Source of the DNA: JBJXGE01 sp046154185 | GTDB taxonomy: Bacteria; Planctomycetota; UBA8108; UBA1146; JAJFFE01 | Reading direction: 5' to 3' | DNA: 44,695 bases | Assembly (NCBI GenBank): GCA_046154185.1 | Contig: JBJXGE010000057.1 | Span: 1 to 44,695, forward strand | Part shown: in pieces, positions 25,223 through 33,951 of the stretch | Layout: every line of letters starts with the position of its first letter | Position numbering within the stretch: position 1 is the stretch's first letter | Translations under genes and position numbers: made by a program | The notes under the pieces: generated by a model | What the model saw: only the letters and a program-made list of their open reading frames with translations | What the model was told of the DNA's origin: nothing | Database searches by the model: none

Positions 25223-26410
25223 ATGAGGCCTCCTTGGTTGGTCGCACTGATCGCTTTCCTTCCGCTCGCGTGTAACTCCGGGGCCGAGCCGCCGGCCGCG
25301 CCCGCGGCGGCGGTGTCAAGCGATGGCAGTTCGCCCACGAGGTCCGTAGCGGACGAGTGGATCCTCGCCGTTCAAATGGAATCCGGGACCGCGCGCATCG
25401 GTGGGTCCAGAGGCGGCGGCGCTTTCAAGTTTGTTGTCCCGGAGCGCGGAGTCTTCACTGCGGAGACCGTGATCCGACTGCGAGAGTATCCTCGACGCCA
25501 AGCTGCGTGCACGATCATTTCATCATCTGGGTACGAAGAGACTCCACTATTTCTGACAGGGAATCGAGAAGGTGATCGTGTGCATTTTCGTGTGTCAACG
25601 CCAGCCCGAGAGATTGAGTTAACAATGGACTGCGACGGTTTGATACTCACGGATTCTAACTTCGTCGAGGCATCGGAACACGAGTTTGATCTCTCGCTCA
25701 GTGACGAAGAGACGTACGAGTACTCGCCGCCTACGCAGCAGCCGAGACAAAAAGTTGTGATGCGCTATACCTTGACGTCACGCGCTTTCGTCGACGCAAA
25801 AATTGCGACACGTTTACGTTCGAAGACGCCGATCGAACTCTGTAGACCGAGCCGCGAAGAAAAAAAATCGATTCAGGCGGCAATTCGCGCGCAGGACTTC
25901 GCGATGGCGATAGAGCTCAGCACGAAAGCCCTCGGCATCGAGCGCGTCGTGCCTGGCGTCTCGGTCGAGTACGACCCAACGATTTTGGACCCGGAGCAAT
26001 ATGGTGGATCCAGCGAGGATCGGGACGGAAGGTTCCTCATCACGCTCGGCCCGCCGGCCCTTCGGGATGCGCCCATTCTGCTCAGCACGATACTGCACGA
26101 GGCCATCGGACATCGAGCGTTGGGCAACTCCCCGCAAGATCCGGAGTACTCCAGCCAGTGGGACGTGGAGGAAATCGAAGCGCTGCGAATCGAGGCGATG
26201 GCGGCTGAAGTCCTCGGACTCTCGCGGTGGCAGATTGCGAGAATCGAGGAAGCTGCGGCGAGTCGACTTGCTGCCTTGGAAAAACGGAATCCCGATTTGA
26301 AAGTCGAGATCGAGCACAAACTCGCCTCAACGGAGTATGTGAAGTGGATCTCGTGTGACTCAGATAGCGCGCGCTCCGAATCTGGCTCCGAGGCGCCGCT
26401 CAAGGAGTGA
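25223..26410 (+). CDS. Lipoprotein with HEAIGH putative metal-binding motif
   Basis: 395 residues; ATG 25223 with TAGGAG 5 nt upstream. Lipobox LPLAC (Cys17) marks a lipoprotein, followed by a low-complexity Ala/Pro/Ser linker. Residues ~45-190 look like a beta-rich domain with Cys pairs. The C-terminal half is helical and contains APILLSTILHEAIGHRALGN (about 285-304): HEAIGH is an HExxxH arrangement, as in TldD-type metalloproteases, and the downstream WDVEEIEALRIEAMAAE supplies acidic candidates for a third ligand. It is not otherwise like TldD, so peptidase activity is only a hypothesis. It may be read together with the multicopper oxidase 107 bases upstream. No family recognised. Confidence 0.75.
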   Translation: MRPPWLVALIAFLPLACNSGAEPPAAPAAAVSSDGSSPTRSVADEWILAVQMESGTARIGGSRGGGAFKFVVPERGVFTAETVIRLREYPRRQAACTIISSSGYEETPLFLTGNREGDRVHFRVSTPAREIELTMDCDGLILTDSNFVEASEHEFDLSLSDEETYEYSPPTQQPRQKVVMRYTLTSRAFVDAKIATRLRSKTPIELCRPSREEKKSIQAAIRAQDFAMAIELSTKALGIERVVPGVSVEYDPTILDPEQYGGSSEDRDGRFLITLGPPALRDAPILLSTILHEAIGHRALGNSPQDPEYSSQWDVEEIEALRIEAMAAEVLGLSRWQIARIEEAAASRLAALEKRNPDLKVEIEHKLASTEYVKWISCDSDSARSESGSEAPLKE

Positions 26411-26461
26411 GGCCTGCGCATCGACTCGAAGACTGGAATTGCACAAAGCCCGAAGGAATAG

Positions 26462-28720
26462 ATGCTGATGCGAGTTCGAATTCTTCCAATCGCGGTGGGG
26501 CTTCTGAATGGTCTCCTACTCACCGCGCTGGCGCGTGCGGAACCGCCACTGAACGACGATTGCGCCGACGCAATTCTCATGACTTGTGGCAGCCTTGTTA
26601 CCGGCGACACCTCGCAGGCGAGTTCGGACACCGCTCCTTTTTGCGGCACCACCGATGGCAGTGGTGGCGGAGTGTGGTATAGGTTTTTCGGCAACGGCGA
26701 CGAGATCATCCTGACGACGTGCACTTCCGGCACAGACTTCGACACGAAGCTGCGCGTCTACAGCGGGACATGCGGCGCCTTCGACTGTGTCGCTGGGAAT
26801 GACGATGCTGCGTGTTCGTTTTCGGGGTTTCGCTCGCGCGTCATTTGGTTGTCGGAACCCGGGGTCGAGTATCTCATTCTGTTGCACGGTTTTTCCGGCG
26901 CCACAGGCAATTTTGCGCTTTCTCTCACGTGCTCCCCACCACCCGCGCCGGCGGTCAATGACGATTGCGCCAACGCGATTGAGGTCACGGACGGCGTCTA
27001 TACCGGGAATACTCAGGCGAATAATAACGACGGCAACTCGACCTGTGGGAACGCGGACAGCTCGCCCTCAGTTTGGTATTCCTACACGGCGACGAACGAC
27101 TTCTTACTCCGAGTAGAAACCTGTAGCGACGCTACGTTGTACAACAGCGTGCTGTCAATCCACACCGGTTGCCTTGGGGTCGGAGCAAACGAAGTCGCGT
27201 GCAACGATAATAGCTGCGGGCTTCAATCGCGCGCCGAGGTGGCCATGACTTCCGGCACGACGTATTACATACGCGTCTCCGGCAACAGCGGCGCCGCGGG
27301 TCTTTTTACGCTCACAGTGCAGACGACCGATCCGACTCTCGTCGTCGGGCCCGATGTGATCTTTAGCGACTGTACGGACATCGCCACGTGGGGTGCACTC
27401 GGCGGAATTCGCGCGTATTCGCTGGCGTCGTCCACGTGCAACATCGGCGACGAGGATTTGCAGTGGGGAGGGCAGACGCCCCTCTTGGGTACGAATGCTT
27501 TTCGGATGTTGGACGGGCGACTCGAGCAGATTGGAATGTCATGGATGAAAAACGGCACGAGCGCCGCCGCCGGCAACGGATGCGGATTACTTTGTAACGG
27601 CCAAGGAGGTAGCGTACTCGGCGCTGGTTGCAGAGATAACAATGGGTCGGCCTTTAGCGGTAGCCAATCCTTCCTCGGACCAAGGTCAGCGGTCAACGCG
27701 TTTACCGGCGACTATCCGGGTCCATCGGGCTCGTCAGCCACACTCCTCCACAAACGCCTGCAGATTCCTGAAGCGGACTTGTTGCACCCGGACGCGCTTT
27801 ACTTTTGTGAAGGTGTCTATGTCGCTTCGGACGACGCCGCGGCCGGCAATGCCCACAACAACGCTTCTTACAAGCGTATGACGGTAACCACCGGAACATT
27901 TGAATTGACACCGGTCGGCGCCATTCAGACCACAGTTCCGGCGATTTACGCTTGGGCGGATCATGGGCTCGGTGTCGATACGCCCGATCCGAGCGTCGTC
28001 GTTACGCCCGTCGATGTGCCGGGCGAAGGTCGCTTTTTCGTCGCCGCCAAAGCGACTCTACTCGCCAGCGGTGAGTGGCGTTACGAGTATGCAATCTACA
28101 ATTTGAACTCGCATCGCAGCGCGGGTTCATTCACGATTCCGATCGATAGTCGAGCCGGCGTGGCCGGGATGGGCTTCCACGATATCAACTACCATAGCGG
28201 CGAGCCGTACGATAATACGGATTGGAACGCGACGATCGGAGTCGGCAGCGTTAGTTGGTCGAGTCCGCAGAGTTTCGCGCAGAATCCGAACAGCAACGCG
28301 CTGCGTTTCGGCACCCTCTACACTTTTTGGTACGACGCCGCGTTGCCACCACAATCCGTGAACGCGACGATCGGGCTGTTCCGACCCGGCGCGCCGGACG
28401 TCATTACCTTCGCTGTTCCTGCGCCTTTTGACGTCTCGCAGTCGTTCGTGCGTTATGACTGCAATGTCGACGACGGCTTCGACATCGCCGACCCGATTGC
28501 GATGCTCGGGTACTTGTTCTCCGGCTCCGGACCATCGGCGCCGCTCATGTGTCTCGACGCCTGCGACGCGAACGATGACGGCGGCCTCGACATCAGCGAC
28601 CCGATTTCGATGTTGAGCGCGCTGTTTTCTGGCGGCGCGACGATTGGCCCCTACCCCGGTTGCGGAATCGATGCGACCATCGATGCGCTCGGTTGTGCGA
28701 GCTATAGCTCTTGTCCGTAA
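26462..28720 (+). CDS. Secreted PPC-like domain protein with dockerin-like C-terminus
   Basis: 752 residues; ATG 26462 with AAGGA about 4 nt upstream; signal peptide ends near ALARA. Two beta-sandwich domains of the pre-peptidase C-terminal type lie at about 27-158 (LNDDCADAILMTCGSLVTGD, VWYRFFGNGDEIILTTC) and 164-292 (VNDDCANAIEVTDGVYTGN, VWYSYTATNDFLLRVETC). Residues ~300-655 form a Cys-containing domain I do not recognise (LYFCEGVYVASDDAAAGNAH is a distinctive phrase). The C-terminus has two dockerin-like repeats (CNVDDGFDIADPIAMLG; DANDDGGLDISDPISMLS) and the tail LGCASYSSCP. Probably an exported surface protein; function unknown. Confidence 0.85.
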   Translation: MLMRVRILPIAVGLLNGLLLTALARAEPPLNDDCADAILMTCGSLVTGDTSQASSDTAPFCGTTDGSGGGVWYRFFGNGDEIILTTCTSGTDFDTKLRVYSGTCGAFDCVAGNDDAACSFSGFRSRVIWLSEPGVEYLILLHGFSGATGNFALSLTCSPPPAPAVNDDCANAIEVTDGVYTGNTQANNNDGNSTCGNADSSPSVWYSYTATNDFLLRVETCSDATLYNSVLSIHTGCLGVGANEVACNDNSCGLQSRAEVAMTSGTTYYIRVSGNSGAAGLFTLTVQTTDPTLVVGPDVIFSDCTDIATWGALGGIRAYSLASSTCNIGDEDLQWGGQTPLLGTNAFRMLDGRLEQIGMSWMKNGTSAAAGNGCGLLCNGQGGSVLGAGCRDNNGSAFSGSQSFLGPRSAVNAFTGDYPGPSGSSATLLHKRLQIPEADLLHPDALYFCEGVYVASDDAAAGNAHNNASYKRMTVTTGTFELTPVGAIQTTVPAIYAWADHGLGVDTPDPSVVVTPVDVPGEGRFFVAAKATLLASGEWRYEYAIYNLNSHRSAGSFTIPIDSRAGVAGMGFHDINYHSGEPYDNTDWNATIGVGSVSWSSPQSFAQNPNSNALRFGTLYTFWYDAALPPQSVNATIGLFRPGAPDVITFAVPAPFDVSQSFVRYDCNVDDGFDIADPIAMLGYLFSGSGPSAPLMCLDACDANDDGGLDISDPISMLSALFSGGATIGPYPGCGIDATIDALGCASYSSCP

Positions 28721-28751
28721 CTTCGTCGGAATCGACTGAAGAAGGTCTCCG

Positions 28752-29576
28752 TCACTTTTGGACGACGTACACGAGCTCGCCCAAAAAAATCATGCGATCG
28801 ATGTGGAGGCCACGTTCGGCGGCCGAGGCTTCGAAGTTGCGCGCGTAGTGATCCTCCATACCTTTCTTGATCCCGCCGAGCGATCGCGTCGGAAAGCTCG
28901 TCACGACCATCGGCGCGTTGAGGCGTTGGATGAGCGCGAGGCCGCTGTCCGGTTCTTGTTGCGCGAAGCACGGCAGTGTTTTGAGGAGGAACGCAACATC
29001 GGCCGCAGCGGTCGGCGGCGTCGCGAGCGCGTCGGCGACCTCTGACGTGTGCGCGACACCGAGGAGTGTGAGTGTGGCGCCGATGAATTGCATCATGCCT
29101 GCATCGATATCGATCGCGTGGTAATGACAATCCGCGGGGAGTTCCATCCACGGCGTCGCGAGTGGATTGAGTCCGCAGCCCACATCCATAACGCGCTGCG
29201 GTCGACCCGTACGCGCAAAGATCGTGCGATAGAAGGATTCGATGATGGGCAACCGCTCGCGCGTCGAGGCGTGCAGTTGCATCGCGCGGGAGAGGACGCG
29301 GCGCACCTCGGTGTCGCGTTCATCGGCGGACGTTTCCACCGCCGCGCGAAGCTCCGCGACCAATCGAGCGTAACGCGGCGGCGTCGGCAGGTAGGCGCCG
29401 AACACCTGATGGAGATGCCGCTTCGTGCGCTTCACCGCCTCCGCGACATCGTCGCGCGCCGCGATGAGCGCTTGCTTTGCGAAGCGCCGCGTGAGTTCCG
29501 GCGCGATGTCGCGGTAACGCCGCGACTCCGCGACGGCCGCGATGACACGTTCAAGTTCATCGTCGCCGGGCGCCAT
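28752..29576 (-). CDS. 16S rRNA (guanine-1405 N7) methyltransferase homologue, ArmA/Rmt/FmrO family
   Basis: 274 residues; ATG 29576 with GGAG 7 nt upstream. The protein follows the layout of aminoglycoside-resistance 16S rRNA m7G1405 methyltransferases: KTKRHLHQVFGAYL (about 50-63), LHASTRERL (101-109), SAM-binding DVGCGLNPLA (131-140), AIDID (154-158), VAFLLKTLPCFAQQE (194-208), and the signature SFPTRSLGGIKKGM (227-240), ending in LGELVYVVQK. In ArmA/RmtB these read LHASTKERL, CGLNPLA and SFPTRSLGGRGKGM. In producers and resistant pathogens this modification blocks 4,6-disubstituted deoxystreptamine aminoglycosides. Whether this homologue has the same target is inference. It lies 14 bases downstream of an alpha/beta-hydrolase lipoprotein gene, likely one operon; nothing around it suggests a mobile element. 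Confidence 0.88.
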   Translation of the reverse strand: MAPGDDELERVIAAVAESRRYRDIAPELTRRFAKQALIAARDDVAEAVKRTKRHLHQVFGAYLPTPPRYARLVAELRAAVETSADERDTEVRRVLSRAMQLHASTRERLPIIESFYRTIFARTGRPQRVMDVGCGLNPLATPWMELPADCHYHAIDIDAGMMQFIGATLTLLGVAHTSEVADALATPPTAAADVAFLLKTLPCFAQQEPDSGLALIQRLNAPMVVTSFPTRSLGGIKKGMEDHYARNFEASAAERGLHIDRMIFLGELVYVVQK

Positions 29577-29590
29577 GGGTTCACTCCGGC

Positions 29591-30796
29591 TCAACGATCG
29601 ACGAACTCGCAGCCGTATGTACCAGTGCCGATCGGCAAACGCACGGTGTCGCCGCGTTCCGGAATCAGCTCGAGCGCGAGCGCGGTCTGGGCCTTCGCGA
29701 ACCACTCCTTCGCGGACAGCTCTACCGTGATCCAGTGCGTTTCGCGAAAGTGCGCTTGCTGCCCCGCGGCCGTCACGTTTTCGCGTCCGGTGATGACGGC
29801 GGGGATAGGCTCCTTCGCCGGCGCCTGCGTGTTGAAACGCAAGTCGATGCGGGCGCCGTCGACGACAAGCCGCGCCGTGCCGACGAATTCACCACGCACC
29901 ATCGCACCGAGCGTGACCGTGTCGCCGACCGCGAACGCCATCAGGGTATGCGCTCGCCCCGCAACGCTGCGTTCGATGCGCACCGTGCTTTGCACGAAGC
30001 CGGGCTCTTTGATGCGCGGGTCATCGCCGGCAAAACGCGGAATGCACACGACCGCGGCGTCGCCGAGTCGCGCGCGAAAATAGGCGCTCAGTTTCGGCAT
30101 GACTTCGGATCGTCCCAAAAGCGCCGTGCCGTGGAGCCCCTTGCCATCGATGACCATCATGTCGCTCTCGAGCGCCTTTTTCTTGAGCACCGTCGCGACC
30201 GTCTCGACGCTCGCGAGTTCCTCCGACGAAGTGCCGATCCAAAGCGGTTGACCGGGCCACTTCTCGGCGTCCGCAACGGTGTCGACACCGAGATATTTCG
30301 CGCCCGGCGTGAGGAGTGCCACCGCGCGAATAGGCCCCGGCGCGCGCACCGTGCTCGCAACCGCTACGCTGCAACCGACGCTCGCGCCGATAAGACCTAT
30401 GCGCGTGGTGTCGAACCCACGGGCGCCGAGGAACGCGATCGCGGCGGCGACGTCTCGGTGCATCTCGTTGAAAACGGCGGTGTCGCGCGCTTCGACTTTG
30501 GCCGTGAACTCCTTGCCACTCTCGCCGTGGCCGCGCAAGTCGAGCGTGAGCACGTTGAGACCGTCCGCGGCGAGCGCCGCGGCGAGACCCGAATAGGTGG
30601 CGCGGGTGCTGCGGTTCATCGGAAGGCAAAGGACGACGGGCCCGTGCGCGACGGCGAGCGTGAGATCTCCAACGATTTCGACTCGGTCGTCCGTCGTGAA
30701 CGTCACGCGTTCCGGGCCGCGCACAACCGGTTTGTCCGCGTCGCCGATTGGGGTGCATGCCAAGAACGGAGCTAGAATCCAACTCATGAAACTCAC
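29591..30796 (-). CDS. Alpha/beta-hydrolase lipoprotein
   Basis: 401 residues from a GTG at 30796 that has GAGGAG 5 nt upstream; an ATG three codons later lacks a good ribosome site. The N-terminus MSWILAPFLAC gives a lipobox (FLAC), so it is probably lipid-anchored outside the cytoplasm. The hydrolase domain (about 25-255) has the strand LNVLTLDLRGHGESG and nucleophile elbow IGLIGASVGCSVA (GxSxG), with a late GKGLHGTALLG that could supply the His. The last ~130 residues look like a separate beta-domain (VRIERSVAGRAHTLMAF...). Substrate unknown; serine esterase or peptidase are both possible. Upstream partner of the rRNA methyltransferase-like gene. Confidence 0.85.
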   Translation of the reverse strand: MSFMSWILAPFLACTPIGDADKPVVRGPERVTFTTDDRVEIVGDLTLAVAHGPVVLCLPMNRSTRATYSGLAAALAADGLNVLTLDLRGHGESGKEFTAKVEARDTAVFNEMHRDVAAAIAFLGARGFDTTRIGLIGASVGCSVAVASTVRAPGPIRAVALLTPGAKYLGVDTVADAEKWPGQPLWIGTSSEELASVETVATVLKKKALESDMMVIDGKGLHGTALLGRSEVMPKLSAYFRARLGDAAVVCIPRFAGDDPRIKEPGFVQSTVRIERSVAGRAHTLMAFAVGDTVTLGAMVRGEFVGTARLVVDGARIDLRFNTQAPAKEPIPAVITGRENVTAAGQQAHFRETHWITVELSAKEWFAKAQTALALELIPERGDTVRLPIGTGTYGCEFVDR

Positions 30797-30973
30797 AGAG
30801 GCTCCTCTCGCGGTAGTGGTGGGGCCGCGATCATCGACCGCCGCGGCGCTAGAGTCAAATGACGATCGGTGAACCGCTTGAGTCGGTCGCTGTGCAACTG
30901 CTGTCGCTCGCCGCCACCGGCGAATAGGATGCGGCCTCACTCTCCGGCGTGACACCGCCCGTTACCAAAAGGA

Positions 30974-31930
30974 ATGTCGTTGAACATGCAACTGACTTCG
31001 AAGCAGATGATCCTGCCGACCGCGGTTTTCTTCGCGTGTGCATTTGCGAGTGTGGTCGCCGCGGATGATCCGTCGGCGGCGAAGCGCTTTCTGCGATTTG
31101 TTCCCGATGCAGACGGCGGCCGACTCGAAACTAACATCACGAGCTACAGAAATGCCGACGGCGTGCTCGTGGATTTGGTCGGCGCCGTTCACATCGCCGA
31201 CACGTCTTACTACGAGGAGCTCGATCGCCGGTTCTTGACGTACGATGCGCTCCTCTACGAACTCATCGCGCCGGAAGGCGCGCGCCCGCGGCCGAATCAA
31301 AGCGGCGGCAGTTTGATCGGGATGTTTCAGCGGCTCTTGAAAAACGTGCTCGGCCTCAATTTTCAACTCGACGCGATCGACTACACACGCAAAAACTTTG
31401 TTCACGCCGATATGGATCCGGAAACGTTCTCGCGCTATCAACAAGAGCGGGGCGAGACGTTGCTGATGATGATGTTCAAGGTGTGGCTCGAGTCGATGAA
31501 GCGCGAACTGCGTGGCGAAGGCACGGGACCGACGCCAGAGCAGATGATGCGCGCCTTTTCCGGCAACGACTTGTCGCGCGGTTTGAAATTGTTGTTCGCG
31601 CAAGAGCTGCAAAATATGGAACTGATGCTTGCGGGCATCGAGCCGGACGGCAAAGACTCGGTGATCGTTGGCGAGCGCAACAAAGTCGCCATGCGCGTCC
31701 TCGAGCGCGAACTCAAGAATAAGCCGCAGCGCGTCGGGATTTTCTACGGCGCCGCCCACATGGTCGATATGGAAGCGCGGCTCATCGCGCTCGGCTTCGA
31801 AAAGACGGGCGAAGAATGGCTGAGTGCTTGGACGATCGCGCCGATCGCGCCGAGCACTCCGCCGCCCGCGCCCGCCGAGCCGAAGTCGCCGACGCCGCCG
31901 AGCCCGCCGCCGCGCGAAGAAGACGTGTGA
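30974..31930 (+). CDS. TraB/GumN-like family protein, exported
   Basis: 318 residues. A hydrophobic N-terminal signal (MQLTSKQMILPTAVFFACAFASVVA) precedes the domain. The TraB/GumN/TIKI-type features are VLVDLVGAVHIADTSYYEEL with the GxxH motif, DALLYELIAPEGARP with the following Glu, and a C-terminal VGERNKVAMRVLERELKNK then RVGIFYGAAHMVDM with the second GxxH-like motif. Proteins of this fold are metal-dependent and some (TIKI) are proteases, but most bacterial members have no known role. The C-terminal ~30 residues are a Pro-rich tail. The start is uncertain: ATG 30974, TTG 30980 and ATG 30986 are in frame and AAAGGA lies just before the first. The gene stop overlaps a perfect palindrome GATCGCTAGCGATC (31929-31942). 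Confidence 0.85.
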   Translation: MSLNMQLTSKQMILPTAVFFACAFASVVAADDPSAAKRFLRFVPDADGGRLETNITSYRNADGVLVDLVGAVHIADTSYYEELDRRFLTYDALLYELIAPEGARPRPNQSGGSLIGMFQRLLKNVLGLNFQLDAIDYTRKNFVHADMDPETFSRYQQERGETLLMMMFKVWLESMKRELRGEGTGPTPEQMMRAFSGNDLSRGLKLLFAQELQNMELMLAGIEPDGKDSVIVGERNKVAMRVLERELKNKPQRVGIFYGAAHMVDMEARLIALGFEKTGEEWLSAWTIAPIAPSTPPPAPAEPKSPTPPSPPPREEDV

Positions 31931-32064
31931 TCGCTAGCGATCCGCTATTTCGAATTTCAAGAGAATAACTCACAATCCGGCACTGCGGGGACTCTCTATA
32001 TTGGATCGCGGGCGAACACCTCGGATCGCGGCGCCGGGCTCGTTGAACGAAAGCAGGTGGAACG

Positions 32065-33945
32065 ATGTGGACGCGCGCAATGTTGCTCGCGGCGATGGTT
32101 GTTGGTGGCGTCGGGACGGTGACGGCGCAGGAAGATTGCGCCAGCGCCGTTTTGCTCCTGGATGGTACGTATACGATTCCTTTTCCAGGCGCCACCACGG
32201 ATGGCTCGCCGGCATCGTGCGGCCAAGCGTTCGATGACATTTGGATTTTGTGGCCGGCGACGACAACCGGGACCTACGAGTTTTCGACTTGCGGCACCAT
32301 GGGGATGGACACGGTGATCGTCGTCTATGACGCGACTTTCTGTCCGCCCGTACTTGAACTCGGCTGCAACGATGACTACGCACCTTGCGGCGTCGCGTCA
32401 CGAGTCATCTTTTCCGCGGTCACCGGAACCATCTATTACCTGCGAATCGGGTTTCTTGCGCCCGGGGCGACCGGCCTTTTGACGTTCTCTATCGGACCGT
32501 TCTCCCCATGCCCCGATATCACTTCGCTCGCTTGCGCCGGCGACTGCGGCACCGGCGAGGTGACGCTCACGTGGGATCCGCTTGGCGGTGGCGCGACCTC
32601 TATTTTGATCGAGCGCGACGACGTCTTGATCGCGACCTTGTCGCCGAGCGCAACGAGCTTCGTCGACCTTCCAACGACGGGTTTGCATGAATACTCGGTC
32701 ACCGTCAATTGCGGCGGCTCGCCGTCGACAAGTGCGACGTGCTCGATGTTTGCGCTCACCGGCGTCCCTTCGAACATCGTGCTCGCGCTCGAGGCGCCGA
32801 GCCTCATCGACAGCGTGACAGCGGTCGAAAATGCGTTGACGAGTTTGGGCAAGGATTTCATCACCGTCACGGATATCGCGCAGATTCCGTGCAAGGACTC
32901 CGACACGCTGATCTGGTCGTTGACCGGGACGTTCCCGGAGAACTTCCCACTGACACCGGCTGTCGGACAGTATTACTACGACCACGTGGTAGCCGGCGGC
33001 CCCGTGTACCACGAGGGCGGCGACACCTGGGGCTTCGATCCCGAGACGGTTTTCGAGCTCGTGGACGGCGTCGAGGATGGCACGGCCACCGACGGCGACG
33101 ATAGTTTCACTGGCATGATCGGTGTCGGAGATTTCGTCGGCTTTGACGCGCCTTACAACCAAGATCAAGTCGGAAATGATTGGACCGATCAGCTCTTACC
33201 GGCGACGACGGACATCGCGGGCGCGAACTCGTCCGTGATCTGGACCAACGATGGCGTGCCGACCTACAACACCGGAGTCTTCTACGATACCGATTCCGGT
33301 TTCGGCAAAGTCATCGCGCAGTCGTGGGAGATTGGCGGGTACGGCGCGACGATCGCGGACGTGGTCAACGAAATTTCGTACAAGACCCAAGGCAACTGTG
33401 TGCGCGTTTCTGTCTTCACCGTCGCTCTCGATTCCGACCAGGATTCCGTTAGTCTCGGCTGGACCTTTGCTGCGGCATTAGCCGCACCGCAGATTGTGAC
33501 GATCTGGCGAAAAGTGGCGGGAGGCGCTTATGCGATCCTTCCGGATTACACCGTACTTTGTCCGATCATCGGTCCGTATGGGCTGATCGACACGCCGCCA
33601 AGTGCAGGAGAGTATTGTTACCGAATAAGATCATGCAGTGTCGTTATCGAAGAGTGCATTGTCTTCAAGTATCGCTTTAAACGTGGCGATGCAAACGGCG
33701 ATGGCGCGTTAAACATTGGCGACGGCGTTTTTACGTTGGACACGCTGTTCGGTGGCGGTCCGTTGTCCCTTTGTCAGGATGCCGCCGACTCGAATGACGA
33801 CAACGACGTCGACATCGGCGACGTGATCTATACTCTCTCGTATTTGTTCTCGGGGGGTGCACCACCGCCTGCACCGTTTCCGAATTGCGGTCGCGATTGC
33901 GCAATCCCGAATCTCGGCTGCGATAGCTACGGCGTCTGTCCGTAG
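32065..33945 (+). CDS. Secreted PPC-like/FN3-like protein with dockerin-like C-terminus
   Basis: 626 residues; ATG 32065 with AGGTGG about 5 nt upstream; signal peptide ends TVTAQ. Residues ~22-150 resemble a PPC-type beta-sandwich (EDCASAVLLLDGTYTIPF, DDIWILWPATTTGTYEFSTC, TIYYLRIGFLAPGATG). Residues ~155-235 are FN3-like (GEVTLTWDPLGGGATSILIE). An unrecognised domain (~240-450; PSNIVLALEAPSLIDSVTAV ...) and a second small FN3-like part follow. The C-terminal ~90 residues carry two dockerin-like repeats (GDANGDGALNIGDGVFTLD; DSNDDNDVDIGDVIYTLS), FSGGAPPPAPFPNCG and the tail LGCDSYGVCP. The gene ends 6 bases from the stop of the convergent kinase gene. Exported; function unknown. Confidence 0.85.
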   Translation: MWTRAMLLAAMVVGGVGTVTAQEDCASAVLLLDGTYTIPFPGATTDGSPASCGQAFDDIWILWPATTTGTYEFSTCGTMGMDTVIVVYDATFCPPVLELGCNDDYAPCGVASRVIFSAVTGTIYYLRIGFLAPGATGLLTFSIGPFSPCPDITSLACAGDCGTGEVTLTWDPLGGGATSILIERDDVLIATLSPSATSFVDLPTTGLHEYSVTVNCGGSPSTSATCSMFALTGVPSNIVLALEAPSLIDSVTAVENALTSLGKDFITVTDIAQIPCKDSDTLIWSLTGTFPENFPLTPAVGQYYYDHVVAGGPVYHEGGDTWGFDPETVFELVDGVEDGTATDGDDSFTGMIGVGDFVGFDAPYNQDQVGNDWTDQLLPATTDIAGANSSVIWTNDGVPTYNTGVFYDTDSGFGKVIAQSWEIGGYGATIADVVNEISYKTQGNCVRVSVFTVALDSDQDSVSLGWTFAAALAAPQIVTIWRKVAGGAYAILPDYTVLCPIIGPYGLIDTPPSAGEYCYRIRSCSVVIEECIVFKYRFKRGDANGDGALNIGDGVFTLDTLFGGGPLSLCQDAADSNDDNDVDIGDVIYTLSYLFSGGAPPPAPFPNCGRDCAIPNLGCDSYGVCP

Positions 33946-33951
33946 CGTACT

